A DNA stretch of 7,268 bases from Acidilobaceae archaeon (GCA_026985435.1 JALSQL010000146.1:1-7268); one strand, 5' to 3'; positions 1-6,421 are shown, counted from the stretch's first letter. Program-made: numbers and translations. Notes: generated by a model not told the origin, from the sequence alone.

Positions 1-1
1 T

Positions 2-445
2 AGGATTGTGAACCAGCTGCTCACGGAGCTCGACGGCATAGTACCGCTCCAGAACGTGGTAGTGATCGGCGCGACCAACAGGCCCGACATAGTCGACCCG
101 GCGCTCCTGAGGCCCGGCAGGTTCGACAGGATAATCTACGTGCCCCCGCCCGACAAGGAGGCTAGGAGGCAGATACTGCAGATCCACACCAGGAAGGTCC
201 CCCTGGCCGACGATGTCGACCTCGACAAGCTCGCCGAGATGACCGAGGGCTACACCGGCGCGGACCTCGAGGCCCTGGTCAGGGAGGCGGTGATGCTGAA
301 GCTGAGGGAGAAGTTCGAGGTCGGCCCCGTGTCTATGAAGCACTTCGAGCAGGCCCTCAAGAGGGTGCCGCCCAGCCTGACGCCAGAGGACGTGAGGAGG
401 TACGAGCGGCTGGCCAGGGAGCTGAAGCGCATGACCCTGGGCTGA
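2..445 (+). CDS. cdc48: Cdc48/VAT-type AAA+ ATPase, C-terminal fragment
   Basis: This is the 3' end of a gene that begins before the window; the reading frame is already open at base 2, so the GTG at base 8 is an internal Val and not a start. Counting from that Val, the fragment shows the AAA+ second region of homology (GATNRPD, about residues 21-27, with the sensor-1 Asn at 24, then LLRPGRFDR with arginine fingers at 35 and 38). The C-terminal lid follows, with GYTGADLEALVREA at about 81-94. The end (HFEQAL..., then YERLARELKRM) is typical of the second ATPase module of archaeal Cdc48/VAT. The family unfolds substrate proteins in the cytoplasm, often for the proteasome. The Walker A and B motifs lie outside the window. 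The protein ends in MTLG, without the Hb-Tyr-X tail that docks some such ATPases on the 20S proteasome. A proteasome-activating nucleotidase is the alternative, but the tail fits Cdc48 better. Confidence 0.88.
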   Translation, partial: RIVNQLLTELDGIVPLQNVVVIGATNRPDIVDPALLRPGRFDRIIYVPPPDKEARRQILQIHTRKVPLADDVDLDKLAEMTEGYTGADLEALVREAVMLKLREKFEVGPVSMKHFEQALKRVPPSLTPEDVRRYERLARELKRMTLG

Positions 446-516
446 GGCGCCTCCTCCCCAAGGCTCCCTAAGCTGGCCCCTCCCCTCCCAGTATTTCTCC
501 CCCCATGATGGTTACT

Positions 517-526
517 CAAATAGTTT
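517..526 (+). promoter_or_regulatory. Possible TATA-like element for the sdh operon
   Basis: CAAATAGTTT is the most AT-rich stretch in the 148-base spacer between the Cdc48 gene and sdhA, which is otherwise C- and G-rich. It lies about 70 bases before the proposed sdhA start, so transcription would begin near 545-550 and leave a leader of about 45 bases that includes the sdhA ribosome binding site. The match to the archaeal TATA consensus is weak and no clear BRE is visible. No strong T-tract terminator for the upstream gene is seen in 446-510, only isolated short T runs within C-rich sequence. Confidence 0.3.
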
Positions 527-580
527 GACAAGCAAGAATGGAGGCCCGAGAGGGCGGCCCAGCTGGAGCCGCCGGAGCGA

Positions 581-586
581 GAGGTG
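581..586 (+). promoter_or_regulatory. Ribosome binding site that sets the sdhA start
   Basis: GAGGTG is complementary to the CACCUC core at the 3' end of archaeal 16S rRNA. It lies 7 bases before TTG 594 and only 1 base before GTG 588, so it supports the TTG as the start. A more upstream in-frame TTG at 525 has no such site and would add a 23-residue leader rich in Arg, Ser and Gly that is not part of the family. Confidence 0.65.
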
Positions 587-593
587 CGTGGGT

Positions 594-2354
594 TTGGCGG
601 CCGTCGAGACGATATACCACGACGTAGTGATCCTAGGGAGTGGGATAGCGGGCCTCAGGGCGGCGGTCGAGATAAAGCGGAAGTACGGCGAGAAGGTTGA
701 CGTTGGGATTGTGAGCAAGCTGCAGCTGATGAGGAGCCACAGCGTCTCAGCGGAGGGCGGCACGGCCGCCGTGCTATACCCCGACGAGGGGGACAGCTTC
801 GCCCTCCACGCGTGGGACACCATCAAGGGGAGCGACTTCCTCGCCGACCAGGATGCTGTGTGGAAGATGGTGAAGCTGATGCCGATGGAGATAGTGCTGC
901 TCGAGCACTGGGGCCTGCCGTGGAGCAGGAGGCCCGACGGCAGGATAGCCCAGAGGCCCTTCGGCGGCCACAGCCACCCGAGGGCCACCTTCGCCGCGGA
1001 CAAGACGGGCTTCTACGAGATGCAGACCCTCTACAACAAGCTCCTCCAGTACGATGGCTGGGAGAGGTATGACGAGTGGTTCGTCACCAACATAGTGGTG
1101 GAGGACGGCGTCTACAAGGGCGTGTACGCCATAAACCTCCGGGAGGGCAAGCTCTACCTATTCAAGAGCAAGGCGGCGATAATAGCTATGGGCGGCGGCG
1201 GCAGGCTATTCAACTTCACCACATACGCCCACACAGTCACCGGGGACGGCTACGCTGTCGCCTTCAGGGCTGGCGTGCCCCTGAAGGACCCGGAGTTCGT
1301 GCAGTTCCACCCGACTGGTATCGTGCCAGCCGGGATACTGATAACCGAGGGGGCCAGGGGCGAGGGGGGCTACCTCCTCAACAACAAGGGCGAGCGCTTC
1401 ATGCTCCGCAAGGACTGCGCCCCCACAAAGGGCGAGCTCGCCCCTAGGGACATAGTGTCGAGGTGTATGATCAGGGAGATACTTGAGGGTAGGGGCTTCA
1501 AGCACGAGGAGACCGGCCTGGAGTACCTCCACCTGGACCTCCGCCACCTCGGCGAGAAGAAGATAAACGATAGGCTCCCAGCCGTCAGGGAGATAGCGAT
1601 AAGGTACGCTGGCGTCGACCCCGTCGAGGAGCCGATACCGGTGAGGCCCGCGGCACACTACACAATGGGCGGCATACACACCGACAGCGACTACAAGGTG
1701 CTCGACGCCGAGGGCCGCTGGATCAGGGGGCTCTTCGCGGCCGGCGAGGTCGCCGCTGCTAGCGTGCACGGCGCGAACAGGCTCGGCTCGAACAGCACGG
1801 CCGAGTGCCTCACCAGCGGCAGGATAACCGGGGTGCTGGCTGCCGAGTACGCCCTGAGCATCAGGGAGACGGACGTCAGGGAGCCCAGCCCCGAGAGGAC
1901 CAGGCGGGAGGAGGACTGGGTGTGGGGCCTCCTGCGGCGTGAGAGCGGCGTGCCGAGCTACGAGATAAAGAGGGAGCTGAGGAACACCATGGGCAAGTAC
2001 TTCTACGTGTTCCGCGACGGCGACGGGATGCAGACGGGCCTGTCGAGGATCATAGAGCTTAGGAAGAGGTTCCGGGAGAGCGCCTACGTGGAGGACAAGG
2101 ACCCGATCTACAACACCGACCTCGTGGCGGCGCTCGAGACCGCGAACCTGCTAGACGTGGCCCTAGCCGTGGCTAGGGCGGCCCTCAACAGGACCGAGAG
2201 CAGGGGCGCCCACTACAGGCTGGACTACCCGAAGAGGGACGACGAGAACTGGCTGAAGCACACCCTGGTGCTCCCCTATGGCGAGGACGATGTTACCATA
2301 ACATACGACCCGGTCCGGGTGACGACCTGGAAGCCCGTGGAGAGGAAGTACTAG
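594..2354 (+). CDS. sdhA: Succinate dehydrogenase/fumarate reductase flavoprotein subunit SdhA
   Basis: SdhA is the catalytic subunit: it oxidises succinate to fumarate on FAD at the cytoplasmic face of the membrane complex, in the TCA cycle (or runs in reverse as fumarate reductase). With the TTG start at 594 it has 586 residues, the usual family length. The N-terminal FAD-binding loop is GSGIAG (15-20). RSHSVSAEGG contains His49, the residue that covalently binds FAD in this family. Other catalytic positions are present: FVQFHPTG (His239), TEGARGEGG (251-259), the APRD Arg285 corresponding to the proton-shuttle Arg of E. coli SdhA, HYTMGG (His355), and SVHGANRLGSNS (Arg396). The C-terminal domain carries ESRGAHYRLDYP and RDDENWLKHTL, as in bacterial SdhA. 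Nothing looks broken. It is the first gene of sdhACDB; sdhC begins 16 bases after its stop. The upstream in-frame TTG at 525 is a less likely start. Sequence cannot tell succinate dehydrogenase from fumarate reductase direction. Confidence 0.96.
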   Translation: MAAVETIYHDVVILGSGIAGLRAAVEIKRKYGEKVDVGIVSKLQLMRSHSVSAEGGTAAVLYPDEGDSFALHAWDTIKGSDFLADQDAVWKMVKLMPMEIVLLEHWGLPWSRRPDGRIAQRPFGGHSHPRATFAADKTGFYEMQTLYNKLLQYDGWERYDEWFVTNIVVEDGVYKGVYAINLREGKLYLFKSKAAIIAMGGGGRLFNFTTYAHTVTGDGYAVAFRAGVPLKDPEFVQFHPTGIVPAGILITEGARGEGGYLLNNKGERFMLRKDCAPTKGELAPRDIVSRCMIREILEGRGFKHEETGLEYLHLDLRHLGEKKINDRLPAVREIAIRYAGVDPVEEPIPVRPAAHYTMGGIHTDSDYKVLDAEGRWIRGLFAAGEVAAASVHGANRLGSNSTAECLTSGRITGVLAAEYALSIRETDVREPSPERTRREEDWVWGLLRRESGVPSYEIKRELRNTMGKYFYVFRDGDGMQTGLSRIIELRKRFRESAYVEDKDPIYNTDLVAALETANLLDVALAVARAALNRTESRGAHYRLDYPKRDDENWLKHTLVLPYGEDDVTITYDPVRVTTWKPVERKY

Positions 2355-2370
2355 CGGTGGGGTGGTGCGC

Positions 2371-2838
2371 GTGTCCAAGGGTAGGGCTAAGGAGAACAGG
2401 CCCGGGCTCCTCCGGGCCAGCCTGAACCCCTGGCTAGTCCGGGTGGAGGACCACCCGGAGAGGCTCGCCTTCGTGCTCCACAGGGTCACGGGCGTGATAA
2501 TCATAGCCTACCTGCTGCTCCACATAATAGTTACGAACACCCCCGCCAGGGCCGGCTGGGAGGCCTGGGACCAGCTCATGGAGCAGTTCGGCACCAACAT
2601 AGTGAACCAGGTGGGGGAGTTCATAGTTGCGGGCTCCGTGCTCTTCCACGGGATGAACGGTATACGCCTCCTGCTAGCCGAGTTCTTCGGGGTCTGCATC
2701 GGGAGGCCGGAGAAGCCCAAGCCCCCCTACATACCCCCCACTTACAGGGCCTGCCAGAGGCAGCTGCTCTACCTGATCTTCGCCGTGTGGCCCATACTCT
2801 GGGTGTTCGCGGGCCTGCTCATATTCGGGGTGTTCTAG
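2371..2838 (+). CDS. sdhC: Succinate dehydrogenase cytochrome b membrane anchor, SdhC-like
   Basis: This small membrane protein (155 residues) anchors SdhAB and carries electrons to quinone. Three hydrophobic helices are visible at about 33-55, 82-105 and 130-154. The first begins with FVLHRVTG, the family motif (LHRVSG in E. coli SdhC), whose Arg (here 38) lies at the quinone site; the Ser of E. coli SILHR is replaced by Phe34. His51 in helix 1 and His93 in LFHGMNGIR in helix 2 are candidate heme b ligands. The start is uncertain: GTG codons at 2362, 2365 and 2371 are all in frame. GTG 2371 is preferred because GGGGTG (2359-2364) precedes it by 6 bases. The gene lies between sdhA and sdhD, and its stop is 1 base from the sdhD ATG, so translation of the two is probably coupled. 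Assignment to SdhC rather than SdhD rests on the LHRVTG motif and gene order. Confidence 0.9.
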   Translation: MSKGRAKENRPGLLRASLNPWLVRVEDHPERLAFVLHRVTGVIIIAYLLLHIIVTNTPARAGWEAWDQLMEQFGTNIVNQVGEFIVAGSVLFHGMNGIRLLLAEFFGVCIGRPEKPKPPYIPPTYRACQRQLLYLIFAVWPILWVFAGLLIFGVF

Positions 2839-2839
2839 G

Positions 2840-3178
2840 ATGGGAGCGTCTAGGATCCAGATGTGGCAGTACATAACCGCGATACTCCTAATCGTGTTCC
2901 TGGGAGGCCACCTGGTCGAGAGGCTGCCATGGCTGGTGGGCGCCGAGAGCTACCACGACACGCTCAGGAGTAGCTTCGTAAGCAAGCAGTACGGGAGCTG
3001 GTGGAGCATAGGCCTCCTGATACTCGCCTACACAGCCCTGTTCCACGGCCTCAACGGTGTGAGGGGCATACTCCACGAGTGGAAGCCTAGGCTAGGCACG
3101 CTGTGGGACGCCATAATCTGGGCTGTCTTCATAGTGTTCGCCCTAATAGCGACCTACACCGTGGCCGCGCTATGGTAG
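2840..3178 (+). CDS. sdhD: Succinate dehydrogenase second membrane anchor, SdhD-like
   Basis: This is the second membrane anchor (112 residues), with three hydrophobic helices at about 10-33, 55-78 and 89-111. Helix 1 holds His24, and helix 2 holds LFHGLNGVR with His69, Asn72 and Arg75. That motif is nearly identical to LFHGMNGIR in the SdhC-like protein just upstream. Both helix histidines are candidate heme b ligands; together with the two in SdhC they give the four expected of a two-heme anchor. The ATG at 2840 is well supported: GGGGTG at 2827-2832, inside the end of sdhC, lies 7 bases before it. The 1-base gap to sdhC and the 15-base gap to sdhB place it firmly in the operon. The protein would sit in the cytoplasmic membrane. 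SdhD is a label by position; the family is too variable for certainty. Confidence 0.88.
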   Translation: MGASRIQMWQYITAILLIVFLGGHLVERLPWLVGAESYHDTLRSSFVSKQYGSWWSIGLLILAYTALFHGLNGVRGILHEWKPRLGTLWDAIIWAVFIVFALIATYTVAALW

Positions 3179-3179
3179 T

Positions 3180-3187
3180 GGGGGTGA
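3180..3187 (+). promoter_or_regulatory. Strong ribosome binding site for sdhB
   Basis: GGGGGTGA differs from the ideal archaeal GGAGGTGA at a single position and lies 6 bases before GTG 3194. It fixes the GTG as the sdhB start and lets sdhB be translated from its own site rather than only by coupling to sdhD. Confidence 0.7.
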
Positions 3188-3193
3188 CCTGGA

Positions 3194-4141
3194 GTGGTCG
3201 GCATAGACCCGAAGGCTGCCACGAGGACCCCGCCCAAGACCGTGGTGTTCAGGGTCAAGAGGTACAACCCGAAGAGCGGCAGGGAGTGGTGGCAGGAGTA
3301 CAAGGTCGAGACGCACAGGGGCATGACGGTGCTCGACGCCCTGCTAAAGATCAAGGAGGAGAAGGACCACACCGTCGTAATGAGGTATAGCTGCCGCATG
3401 GGCGTCTGCGGCAGCTGCGGCATGGTGATAAACGGCGTGCCCAGGCTGGCGTGCCAGACTCAGATAGCCGAGGTCGCGGACGAGGGCAACCCGGTCGTCA
3501 CGGTGGAGCCCCTCTACAACTTCCCGGTGGTCCGGGACCTCCTGACGGACTTCACCGACTTCTTCGAGAAGCACAGGAGCGTGAAGCCCTACCTGCTACG
3601 GAAGGACAGGGAGGAGCAGGAGGAGCCGAGGGGCCAGTACCTAGTGAGCCCCGAGGAGCACGCCCTCATGTACGAGTTTACACTCTGCATAAGCTGCGGC
3701 CTATGCTACGCGGCCTGCCCCGTGGCGGCGATAGACCCCGACTACCTCGGCCCCCAGGCTCTGGGCTACCTCTTCCGCTACGTCATAGACCCCAGGGACG
3801 AGGAGTGGCAGATGCGCCTCATGATAGCCGACAGCGAGCACGGGTGCCACAAGTGCCACTACGCCGCGACCTGCAGCATGGTCTGCCCCAAGGTCGTCGA
3901 CCCGGCCCAGGCTATCCAGAGGCTGAGGAGCCTCCTCTTCAAGTACAAGCTGGGCCTGTGGAGGAAGAAGAAGACCGCGCCGCTCAGCGAGAAGCCGAAG
4001 GACTGGAAGCCCAGGAAGCCCCTGCCGCCGGAGGCGCAGCTCGTCAGCCCCGACGTCGACCTGGAGAGGCTCGAGTCGGAGCCGGTCACGGTGGAGGTCG
4101 ACGGGAAGAGGGTGGAGCTACGCTACACCATATACGACTAG
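3194..4141 (+). CDS. sdhB: Succinate dehydrogenase iron-sulfur subunit SdhB
   Basis: SdhB (315 residues) passes electrons from the SdhA flavin to the membrane anchor. The N-terminal plant-type ferredoxin domain has YSCRMGVCGSCG and a distal Cys: Cys67, 72, 75 and 87 bind [2Fe-2S]. The C-terminal domain has CISCGLCYAACP (Cys165, 168, 171, 175) and CHYAATCSMVCPK (Cys221, 227, 231). By comparison with E. coli SdhB, Cys165/168/171/231 bind [4Fe-4S] and Cys175/221/227 bind [3Fe-4S]; the middle position of the last motif is Ala224, not Cys, so the three-iron cluster seems kept. An extra Cys218 lies just before, in GCHKC. After about residue 250 there is a tail of about 65 residues, first rich in Lys and Pro, that the 238-residue E. 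coli protein lacks. It is the last gene of the operon, an unusual place for sdhB next to the common CDAB order. Confidence 0.96.
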   Translation: MVGIDPKAATRTPPKTVVFRVKRYNPKSGREWWQEYKVETHRGMTVLDALLKIKEEKDHTVVMRYSCRMGVCGSCGMVINGVPRLACQTQIAEVADEGNPVVTVEPLYNFPVVRDLLTDFTDFFEKHRSVKPYLLRKDREEQEEPRGQYLVSPEEHALMYEFTLCISCGLCYAACPVAAIDPDYLGPQALGYLFRYVIDPRDEEWQMRLMIADSEHGCHKCHYAATCSMVCPKVVDPAQAIQRLRSLLFKYKLGLWRKKKTAPLSEKPKDWKPRKPLPPEAQLVSPDVDLERLESEPVTVEVDGKRVELRYTIYD

Positions 4142-4161
4142 CCCAGCCCCAACCCCAACCC
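4142..4161 (-). other. Four-tract G-quadruplex candidate (C-tracts on plus strand)
   Basis: Directly after the sdhB stop the plus strand has CCC, CCCC, CCCC and CCC separated by AG, AA and AA. The minus strand therefore reads as four G-tracts of 3-4 bases with 2-base loops, close to the TTGGGG telomere pattern and within the usual quadruplex rule. A further run of six C lies at 4171-4176. The mRNA would be C-rich here, so any quadruplex would form in the minus (template) DNA strand. The AC-TTTT-CCCCCC stretch at 4165-4176 is a weak terminator candidate at best. Confidence 0.6.
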
Positions 4162-4179
4162 TCCACTTTTCCCCCCACA

Positions 4180-4202
4180 GCACCCCAGGCCGGCTGGGGT
4201 GC
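4180..4202 (+). promoter_or_regulatory. Perfect 9-bp hairpin over the rqcH ribosome binding site
   Basis: GCACCCCAG (4180-4188) and CTGGGGTGC (4194-4202) are exact reverse complements around a 5-base loop. The 3' arm contains GGGGTG (4196-4201), the same type of ribosome binding site that precedes the sdh genes, 9 bases before TTG 4211. If the transcript continues from sdhB, the hairpin would hide this site. No T-run follows, so it does not look like an intrinsic terminator. The pairing is certain; the regulatory role is inferred. Confidence 0.5.
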
Positions 4203-4210
4203 CAGGGCTC

Positions 4211-6178
4211 TTGGCTAGGAGGTCCATGAGCATACTCGACCTCGAGGCCTGGCTGAGGACCACGGGCAGGGGGCTCGTGGGCGCGAGGCTGGTGAACGCC
4301 TACCAGCAGGGGGAGACACTCCTCCTGAGGTTCAAGTCCCCGGGGAGGGAGTGGCTGATAGTGGCGGAGCCGGGGAGGAGGATCCACGCCACGAGGAGGG
4401 CCCAGAGGGAGACCAGCAAGCAGACCCCACTGCTCGCCCTGGTGAAGAAGCACCTCCGCGGCAGGAGGCTAGAGTCGGCGGGCCGCCTTGGAGGGGATAG
4501 GATAGCCCTCCTGGGCTTCCCCGGCGGCTACAGGCTGGTCGTAGAGCTCGTCCCCCGCGGGGTGGCGGCGCTCCTGGACCCGCAGGGCGTGGTGATGGCT
4601 GCCACCCGCTACCTGCAGGTGAGGGATAGGAGCGTGAGGCCCAAGCAGCCCTACACACCCCCGCCACCGCCGGCCAGGAGCCCCCTCGAGCCGCCCGAGC
4701 CCCGGGAGCTGGGGGAGCTCCTCGGGGGTCAGAGGGACCTCGTGAGGGGGCTGGTCAGGGCGCTGGGGCTCCCCGGGGAGGCGGCGGAGGAGGCCGTCTA
4801 CAGGGCCGGCCTGGAGCCGGGGGCTAGCCCTGGCAGCCTGGCTGGGGGCGACCTCGAGGCTCTAGCAGCCGCCGTTAGGGAGGTGGTGGAGGAGAGCATG
4901 GAGGGGAGGGGCTACCTCGCCCGGGGCGGGGGCGTGGCGGAGGCCACGCCCTTCAGGCCTAGGAGGCTCGAGGCGCGGGGGGACGTGGAGGTTAGGGTGT
5001 ACGAGAGCCTGGACGAGGCGCTTGACGAGCACTTCCACCTGCTCTCCCAGGCGCCGGCCAGCGCCGGGGTCGAGGGTGAGAGGGCGAAGCTGGAGGCCAG
5101 CCTCCGGAGGGCCCGGGAGACTGCGGAGGAGTACAGGAGGAGGGCCCGGGAGATCCGGGGGCTCGCCGAGGCGGTCGCCGCCCGATACCACGAGCTCTCC
5201 AGGGTGGTCGAGTGCGTCGAGGAGCGGAGGAGGAGCGGCGGCTGGAGCGCCGCCAGGGGCTGCCCCGGCGTGAGCGGCGTGGACCCGGGGCGCGGGGTGT
5301 ACACGGTCTCACTCCCAGGGCTCCCGGCGCCGGTCGAGGTGAGGGCGGGGGAGACTGTTGACAGGCTCATAGTGAGGCTCTACCAGGAGGCGGGGGAGGC
5401 GGAGGCTAAGGCTAGGAGGGCCGAGGAGGCCCTGAGGCAGGCCGAGGAGAGGCTCGCGGAGCTTGAGCTGAGGGCCAGGGCTAGGAGGGCCGCGGAGCTG
5501 GCTAGGGCGAGGAGGAGGGAGTGGTACGAGAGGTTCCACTGGCTCATAACGAGGGGCGGGCTCCTGGCGATAGGGGGGAGGGACGCCGGGCAGAACGAGA
5601 GCATAGTGAGGAGGTACCTGGAGGACGGCGACGTGTTCATGCACGCTGACATACACGGAGCCCCAGCCGTCGTCGTGAAGACCGGGGGCTCCAAGCCCTC
5701 CGAGGCCGACCTGCTCGACGCCGCGGTCCTAGCCGCGGCGTACAGCAAGGCCTGGAGGTCCGGGCTCGGCAGCGTGGGCGTCTACTGGGTCGAGGGGCGC
5801 CAGGTCTCCAAGAGCCCGCCCTCCGGGGAGTACCTGGCCCGGGGCGCCTTCATGGTGTACGGGCGCAAGAACTACCTCCCCCCGGTGAGGCTCAGGCTGG
5901 CGCTGGGCCTGGCGGTGGACCCCGAGGGGGCGCCCATGGTCATAGTGGGCCCCGAGGACCTCGTTGAGGGGAGGAGCCTAGCCTACGTTGTGCTAGAGCC
6001 GGGGGACATGAGCGTCTCGAGGGCAGCCGAGGCGGTCCGGGAGGCCCTAGCCAGGGCCCTACCCCGGAGGGAGGCCCACCTGGCCCTAGGGCTCCCCCTG
6101 GAGGAGATAGCGCAGAGGCTCCCGGGCCCATCGAGGATAGTGGCGGTCAAGCGTGGCAGGGCGAGGCTGGAAACCTGA
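4211..6178 (+). CDS. rqcH: RqcH/NEMF/Tae2-family ribosome quality control protein (NFACT)
   Basis: Homologues bind stalled large ribosomal subunits, recruit tRNA and add C-terminal tails to nascent chains (Rqc2 in yeast, RqcH in bacteria); the archaeal role is inferred from these. Using TTG 4211 (655 residues), the NFACT-N domain covers about 1-140. It contains VGARLVNAYQQ and GGDRIALLGF with Asp96-Arg97, the DR pair needed for tailing in Rqc2 and RqcH. A Pro-rich linker follows (about 147-165), then a helix-hairpin-helix-like region (about 170-235), and two long charged coiled-coil arms (about 290-340 and 390-440) around a small GVYTVSLPG module. The NFACT-R domain (about 442-560) has LAIGGRDAGQNE, DVFMHADIHGA and SPPSGEYLARGAFMV. 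The product is soluble. Starts at GTG 4199 and ATG 4226 are possible; ATG 4226 has AGGAGGT only 2 bases before it. TTG 4211 has GGGGTG 9 bases upstream and gives DR numbering like known members. The product is the full family length. Confidence 0.93.
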   Translation: MARRSMSILDLEAWLRTTGRGLVGARLVNAYQQGETLLLRFKSPGREWLIVAEPGRRIHATRRAQRETSKQTPLLALVKKHLRGRRLESAGRLGGDRIALLGFPGGYRLVVELVPRGVAALLDPQGVVMAATRYLQVRDRSVRPKQPYTPPPPPARSPLEPPEPRELGELLGGQRDLVRGLVRALGLPGEAAEEAVYRAGLEPGASPGSLAGGDLEALAAAVREVVEESMEGRGYLARGGGVAEATPFRPRRLEARGDVEVRVYESLDEALDEHFHLLSQAPASAGVEGERAKLEASLRRARETAEEYRRRAREIRGLAEAVAARYHELSRVVECVEERRRSGGWSAARGCPGVSGVDPGRGVYTVSLPGLPAPVEVRAGETVDRLIVRLYQEAGEAEAKARRAEEALRQAEERLAELELRARARRAAELARARRREWYERFHWLITRGGLLAIGGRDAGQNESIVRRYLEDGDVFMHADIHGAPAVVVKTGGSKPSEADLLDAAVLAAAYSKAWRSGLGSVGVYWVEGRQVSKSPPSGEYLARGAFMVYGRKNYLPPVRLRLALGLAVDPEGAPMVIVGPEDLVEGRSLAYVVLEPGDMSVSRAAEAVREALARALPRREAHLALGLPLEEIAQRLPGPSRIVAVKRGRARLET

Positions 6179-6214
6179 GGGGCGCGGCGCGGGGGCAGAG
6201 GCTTTAGATTATGG

Positions 6215-6241
6215 CTTTTCTGTGTCGTTTTGTGTCTTTCT
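6215..6241 (+). terminator. Probable T-tract terminator after rqcH
   Basis: About 37 bases after the rqcH stop, the sequence changes from GC-rich to T-rich, with CTTTTC, CGTTTTG and CTTTCT in close succession. Archaeal RNA polymerase stops at such oligo-T tracts without needing a hairpin, so this is a plausible end for the rqcH transcript. Confidence 0.5.
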
Positions 6242-6254
6242 ATTAGAGTGGGAG

Positions 6255-6266
6255 CCTTTTATTAGG
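6255..6266 (+). promoter_or_regulatory. Possible TATA box for a transcript within the non-coding region
   Basis: CCTTTTATTAGG contains the AT-rich 8-mer TTTTATTA (6257-6264), one of the better TATA-like matches in the window. Transcription from it would start near 6285-6290, just before the hairpin-dense block and more than 300 bases before the next gene. A second weak TATA-like string, TTTAGATTA, is at 6203-6211. No BRE is clear. Confidence 0.33.
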
Positions 6267-6303
6267 CCGGTTGTAGGGGTTTGTTGTCGGGTTGGGACCC
6301 TGC

Positions 6304-6421
6304 CGGGGCGATGGGAGCGTTGCTCCAAGCCCCGTGGGGCTGGCCGTAGATGGGAGCCCCGTGCCGCTGGGCTCGACCGCCCCCCATGGCCCCGCGGGGT
6401 GAACCCCCAGCGTGGGGGCGG
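6304..6421 (+). ncRNA. Hairpin-dense GC-rich block, candidate structured RNA of unknown family
   Basis: No gene is supported here. The block folds by eye into successive hairpins. A two-part one pairs CGGGGC 6304-6309 with GCCCCG 6329-6334 and, inside it, GGAGC 6314-6318 with GCTCC 6322-6326. Next GAGCCC 6354-6359 pairs with GGGCTC 6369-6374, then CCGCCCCC 6377-6384 with GGGGGCGG 6414-6421, enclosing CCCCGCGGGG. Other pairings compete, such as CCCCC 6404-6408 with GGGGG 6414-6418. I compared it with RNase P RNA, SRP RNA, 5S rRNA and tRNA and saw none of their conserved motifs. The 3' RNA-encoding end of an IS605-type tnpB element is a guess that fits the general look but is not shown. High GC alone yields chance hairpins, so confidence is low; the minus strand is equally possible. 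Confidence 0.25.

Noticed and set aside
525..593. An upstream TTG start that would lengthen SdhA by 23 residues
   Set aside because: No ribosome binding site at the right distance, and the added residues do not resemble the SdhA N-terminus. GAGGTG 7 bases before TTG 594 is better.
4180..4202. The hairpin as an intrinsic terminator of the sdh operon
   Set aside because: No T-run follows it, and archaeal termination relies on T-tracts rather than hairpins.
4862..5370. Long minus-strand open frames inside rqcH
   Set aside because: They are by-products of GC-rich coding sequence; their translations are Pro/Arg/Ser-rich and match no family, while the plus-strand frame carries clear NFACT motifs.
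6304..6334. GGGCGATGG looked like the beginning of a fluoride riboswitch
   Set aside because: The following bases form an ordinary hairpin and the later conserved parts of that riboswitch are not where they should be.
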